A stretch of DNA of 64,000 bases from Bacteroidota bacterium (GTDB taxonomy: Bacteria; Bacteroidota; Bacteroidia; Bacteroidales; F082). Positions 61,314 to 64,000 of this stretch are shown one piece after another (positions within the stretch are counted from its first letter, which is position 1; each line of letters starts with the position of its first letter). The notes under the pieces were generated by a model that saw only the letters and a list, made by a program, of their open reading frames with translations, was not told the origin of the DNA and searched no databases. Location of the stretch: contig JAHLLA010000004.1 of NCBI GenBank assembly GCA_020444415.1, positions 124,001 to 188,000 of the forward strand, written 5' to 3'. The translations under genes were made by a program, and so were the position numbers.

Positions 61314-61321
61314 CAAAGTTA
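61314..61321 (-). promoter_or_regulatory. -7 promoter box TAACTTTG for clpS-nfeD-floA
   Basis: TAnnTTTG match on the minus strand, 28 nt before the clpS ATG. Confidence 0.5.
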
Positions 61322-61401
61322 ATAAAAATTGTATCTGAAAGTGGAGTTAAGAAGAATTTTAAAGGATATTTTTAGATGTTTCGTAATCAAGAAATCTGTT
61401 A

Positions 61402-61409
61402 TACTTTTG
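61402..61409 (+). promoter_or_regulatory. -7 promoter box TACTTTTG for the Nudix gene
   Basis: TAnnTTTG match ending 6 nt before the ATG at 61416; it lies inside the longer possible ORF, favouring the ATG at 61416 and a very short leader. Confidence 0.45.
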
Positions 61410-61415
61410 CAACTT

Positions 61416-62045
61416 ATGGAAGCATTCGAAGCATTTATCGATCAAATTAAGTTAAGATTGCAAAAGCCGCTGCCCGGTTTGGAAACCCAATTACGCCTGG
61501 CTCCCATCACAAGGCTGAATGATCTGAAAAAAATGGAAAGCCCGGACAATGCCCGGAAAAGTGCGGTTCTGGCACTTTTTTATCCTCAAAATGGCGACAT
61601 CGGCTTATTACTGATCAAGAGGGCTGTGGATGATACGGTGCATAGTGGACAAATTTCATTTCCGGGAGGTAAAAAGGAAAAATCAGATACGAACCTCCGC
61701 GAAACGGCACTCAGGGAAACCTTTGAGGAAATTGGCATTTCATCTGCAGATATATCCATTATCGGCTCCCTCTCAAAACTGTATATTCCGCCCAGTAATT
61801 TTGATGTGTATCCTTTTGTAGGGTATATCTCATCCCAGCCAAAGTTAAGCACCAACTACGAAGTTGAAAGCGTATTGAAAGTGCCTGTCAGTGAATTGAC
61901 AGGAACCGATTCAATCCAATATAAAACCGTAAAAGGTCGTGACGGACAACTGTATGAGGTACCCTGCTATTTTGTTCAGGATGAAATTATTTGGGGTGCT
62001 ACCGCGATGATGCTGAGTGAATTGACAGCAATTATCTCCGAATGA
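61416..62045 (+). CDS. Nudix hydrolase, CoA pyrophosphatase type
   Basis: 209 residues. The Nudix box PGGKKEKSDTNLRETALRET continuing FEEIGI is complete, and the SFPGGKKEKSD lead-in is typical of CoA diphosphatases (NudL/PCD1-like). It probably cleaves CoA and its derivatives to 3',5'-ADP and phosphopantetheine. Convergent with the OsmC gene. Confidence 0.88.
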   Translation: MEAFEAFIDQIKLRLQKPLPGLETQLRLAPITRLNDLKKMESPDNARKSAVLALFYPQNGDIGLLLIKRAVDDTVHSGQISFPGGKKEKSDTNLRETALRETFEEIGISSADISIIGSLSKLYIPPSNFDVYPFVGYISSQPKLSTNYEVESVLKVPVSELTGTDSIQYKTVKGRDGQLYEVPCYFVQDEIIWGATAMMLSELTAIISE

Positions 62046-62058
62046 TTAATGCCCTGAA

Positions 62059-62469
62059 TTAATTCTCAACAACAATCTCATGCGTAATTTCTGCCGCTTT
62101 CCCAAGCATTAAACTCACACCACAATACCTTTCCTGTGAGAGGTTCACTGCTTTTTCAAGTTTGTCCATGGGTAAGTCTTTTCCCTTAAAAATATATTTC
62201 AGGTGGATTTTATTGTAATATTTCGGATGCTCTTCTGTTTGTTCCGCTTCAACCTCTACATGAAATGCATCAGGAACTACTCGCATTTTTCCCAATATTG
62301 AAATCACATCCATACTCGTACATCCACCTAAACCCGCCAATAACAGGGGCTTAGGGCGGGGACCCGTATTTTTACCGCCTACATTTTCGTCGGCATCAAT
62401 ATTCAATGTAAAGCCGTTTACTTCTGCTTTAAAGGCCATGTCGCCTGACCAGTCGATATTTACTTTCAT
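62059..62469 (-). CDS. OsmC-family protein
   Basis: 136 residues. Two redox cysteines are present, in LAGLGGCTSMDVI and SQERYCGVSLML, as in OsmC/Ohr peroxidase-like proteins. Could reduce organic hydroperoxides; many single-domain members have no proven activity. Stand-alone gene. Confidence 0.88.
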   Translation of the reverse strand: MKVNIDWSGDMAFKAEVNGFTLNIDADENVGGKNTGPRPKPLLLAGLGGCTSMDVISILGKMRVVPDAFHVEVEAEQTEEHPKYYNKIHLKYIFKGKDLPMDKLEKAVNLSQERYCGVSLMLGKAAEITHEIVVEN

Positions 62470-62513
62470 ATGTATAAGAATTTTTGTGCAAAAATAATGA
62501 TTTTGGTATGATC

Positions 62514-63560
62514 TTAATAATTGAAACCAAAGGCGCCCGGAATAATTCCTACCACGAGGGAATCCAGCATGCTGCCCGTGTGATCATATCGATATACAAT
62601 ACCATTTTTGGTGTAATCCAGTGCATCGGAAAAATAGATATCCGAATTTTGCGGATCGACACCCAGGACGTAAAAGTATTTACCATCCTGGGCAATCACC
62701 GGGGTTTCCGGTAAAGTTCCATCGCTAACGGACATGCTGCACACGCCATTATTTAAATACATCAATTCATCTCCCATGCCATTCTTCACCAGGCTTGAAG
62801 GGCTTAGTGAAATATCGTCAAATTCATATTTTTTGATGACACTTTTATCTTGTGGATTAATTTTCCAGAGCGAAGGAACCTCTTCATTATCATAACCACC
62901 ACTGCACAACACCCACAGATTCTGATCTTTATCCACCACCATACTGTTCGGCTCCACCCCTACCTGGATCGAATCGATCAAGGCATCCGTTTCGGTATCA
63001 ATGATGAGCACCTGGTTGTTTTTAATGGCCTGCAAATAACCCGACCAATGTGCCACATAAGCCTTTTTACCGATCAGCACCATATTTTCGGTGCTCCTGT
63101 TGACATTTATTGCTCCCGTTAATTCATAACTCTCAGGATTTACAATGGAAATACTGTTGCTGGCCAGGTCGGATACATAGGCTTTTTGATCATTTATTTT
63201 CAGGAAAAACCGCGGGGAGCTAAGCTGTGATATTTTTCCTTTGAATTCGGCTGTTTTCCGGTCGATTACATAAATATTCCCCGAATTATTTATAACGATA
63301 TATGCCAGGTCGCCATCGATGCTGATACTCTGGGCCACATCACCCAGCGGTGCATCGTTCACTTCATAAAAAAGATCGTTGGTTAATACCGATGTAGCAC
63401 TTTCAAAATAGGATAAACTGGCATTGCCTGCCGTAAAATTTCCCTGGTTCACAATAAAAACACCATCTTTCAAACCGCTTTCTTCCGGCTGGGTATCTTC
63501 TTTTTTACAGGCTGCAAACAAAACAGCGATGATCAATGTAAAACTGACTAATTTCTTCAT
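62514..63560 (-). CDS. BtuG-like surface lipoprotein with seven-bladed beta-propeller
   Basis: 348 residues. Lipobox VLFAACKKED, then a YncE-type propeller (IYVIDRKTAEFKGKISQLSS, VLIIDTETDALIDSIQVGVE, NLWVLCSGGYDNEE). In Bacteroides, BtuG is such a lipoprotein bound to BtuB and captures vitamin B12 with very high affinity. It is directly followed on the same strand by the receptor gene's end (1 bp), so the pair acts together. Corrinoid binding is inferred; other DUF5074-like propellers exist. Confidence 0.78.
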   Translation of the reverse strand: MKKLVSFTLIIAVLFAACKKEDTQPEESGLKDGVFIVNQGNFTAGNASLSYFESATSVLTNDLFYEVNDAPLGDVAQSISIDGDLAYIVINNSGNIYVIDRKTAEFKGKISQLSSPRFFLKINDQKAYVSDLASNSISIVNPESYELTGAINVNRSTENMVLIGKKAYVAHWSGYLQAIKNNQVLIIDTETDALIDSIQVGVEPNSMVVDKDQNLWVLCSGGYDNEEVPSLWKINPQDKSVIKKYEFDDISLSPSSLVKNGMGDELMYLNNGVCSMSVSDGTLPETPVIAQDGKYFYVLGVDPQNSDIYFSDALDYTKNGIVYRYDHTGSMLDSLVVGIIPGAFGFNY

Positions 63561-63561
63561 A

Positions 63562-64000
63562 TTACTTTTTTAATTTTAACTGGATATTGATTTCAAAATT
63601 TCTTCCGGGCATGGCCCGCCATTGGATGGCCTGGTAATCGACGTTCAGCAAATTATTTATTTTAAACCTTGCTTCTACATCCAGGCGTTTACCCGGCCAT
63701 CTTTTACCGACTGACACATTATTCAGCACATAGGCAGGAAGCGGTTTCTTATTGGTGAGCCGTTCCCCGATGTAGTTGATACCCCAGCTTACATAATAGC
63801 CTCCGTAGGCGCCATAAATAAACCCATTTGCCGAATGCATGGGGATGTAAACCAGTTGGGTTCCTGAAGTGCCGTTTTCTTTGGTCTGCCCGCTTTCGTT
63901 GGTCGTTTTTGTAAAGGCATATTCCGCGAATACCTTATAATTGAACTTCTTTACGGCACCGTTTACATGCGTAGAGAATTCGATCCCCCTGGCAAATACT
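63562..64000 (-). CDS. TonB-dependent receptor, C-terminal part (cut by window end), BtuB-like by context
   Basis: The frame is open on the minus strand from the stop at 63562 to the window edge, giving about 145 residues of a beta-barrel end: FKINNLLNVDYQAIQWRAMP then GRNFEINIQLKLKK, the normal TonB-dependent receptor C-terminus. Since a BtuG-like lipoprotein lies directly downstream, a cobalamin receptor is likely. A cobalamin riboswitch would be expected upstream, outside the window. Confidence 0.82.
   Translation of the reverse strand, partial: VFARGIEFSTHVNGAVKKFNYKVFAEYAFTKTTNESGQTKENGTSGTQLVYIPMHSANGFIYGAYGGYYVSWGINYIGERLTNKKPLPAYVLNNVSVGKRWPGKRLDVEARFKINNLLNVDYQAIQWRAMPGRNFEINIQLKLKK

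Noticed and set aside
1-64000. tRNA, rRNA and prophage genes
   Set aside because: No cloverleaf signature, rRNA-like sequence, integrase or phage structural gene was recognised; a covariance-model scan would be needed to exclude small RNAs.

Overview
The window reads as chromosomal DNA of a Bacteroidota bacterium. Evidence: at least four proteins end in a type IX secretion (T9SS) type A sorting domain; TonB-dependent receptors carry a carboxypeptidase-regulatory-like N-terminal domain; there is a FISUMP lipoprotein and a BtuG-like surface propeller; and many genes are preceded by the Bacteroidota -7 promoter box TAnnTTTG instead of a strong Shine-Dalgarno site. Base composition is moderately AT-rich. 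Genus cannot be fixed by eye. I recognise no rRNA, tRNA, CRISPR array, prophage or complete insertion sequence.

Layout. 1-7.2 kb: thioesterase-like protein (cut by the window edge), parvulin isomerase, PepD dipeptidase, ZnuD-like TonB-dependent receptor, outer-membrane barrel, beta-helix lipoprotein, then a patch of interspersed palindromes. 7.2-12.3 kb: ddl divergent from PASTA protein / T9SS protein / rluD. 12.3-18.9 kb: secreted trypsin-fold protease, hldD, mnmA, kbl, acpS, small lipoprotein. 19.1-24.8 kb (all minus): epimerase, two-component system, porin, amtB. 24.9-28.9 kb: radical SAM protein, a GIY-YIG gene bracketed by two copies of a palindromic element, tyrS, a 53-residue membrane protein, a SirB1-like protein. 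28.9-38.4 kb: purC, phoH, SAM hydrolase, PAP2 phosphatase, TonB-fold protein, lipoprotein, two adjacent nuclease-fold genes, dnaB, a DUF6263-like protein. 38.4-42.6 kb: a decayed sucC tail, the FISUMP/PKD lipoprotein, intact sucC. 42.8-49.7 kb: LolD-type ATPase, TPR proteins, cysteine-desulfurase-like enzyme, T9SS protein. 49.7-57.3 kb: acidic T9SS protein divergent from a histidine kinase/OmpR-type regulator, then a tight six-gene ECF sigma / membrane protein / 2x DUF4252 / ABC operon bracketed by composite palindromic repeats. 57.3-64 kb: RelA/SpoT synthetase with a degenerate HD domain, clpS-nfeD-floA operon, CoA-type Nudix, OsmC, BtuG-like lipoprotein and the 3' end of a TonB-dependent receptor gene.

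Strongest leads: (1) the GIY-YIG gene with same-orientation ~89-bp palindromic elements exactly 21 bp from each end; (2) four GGTTAAA repeats at 10-11 bp spacing between two divergent promoters, probably the operator of the adjacent OmpR-type regulator; (3) a ~120-bp repeat on both sides of the sigma/ABC operon; (4) a sucC C-terminal pseudogene fragment 2.9 kb downstream of the intact sucC end, on the far side of the FISUMP gene; (5) the RelA/SpoT protein that has lost hydrolase residues.
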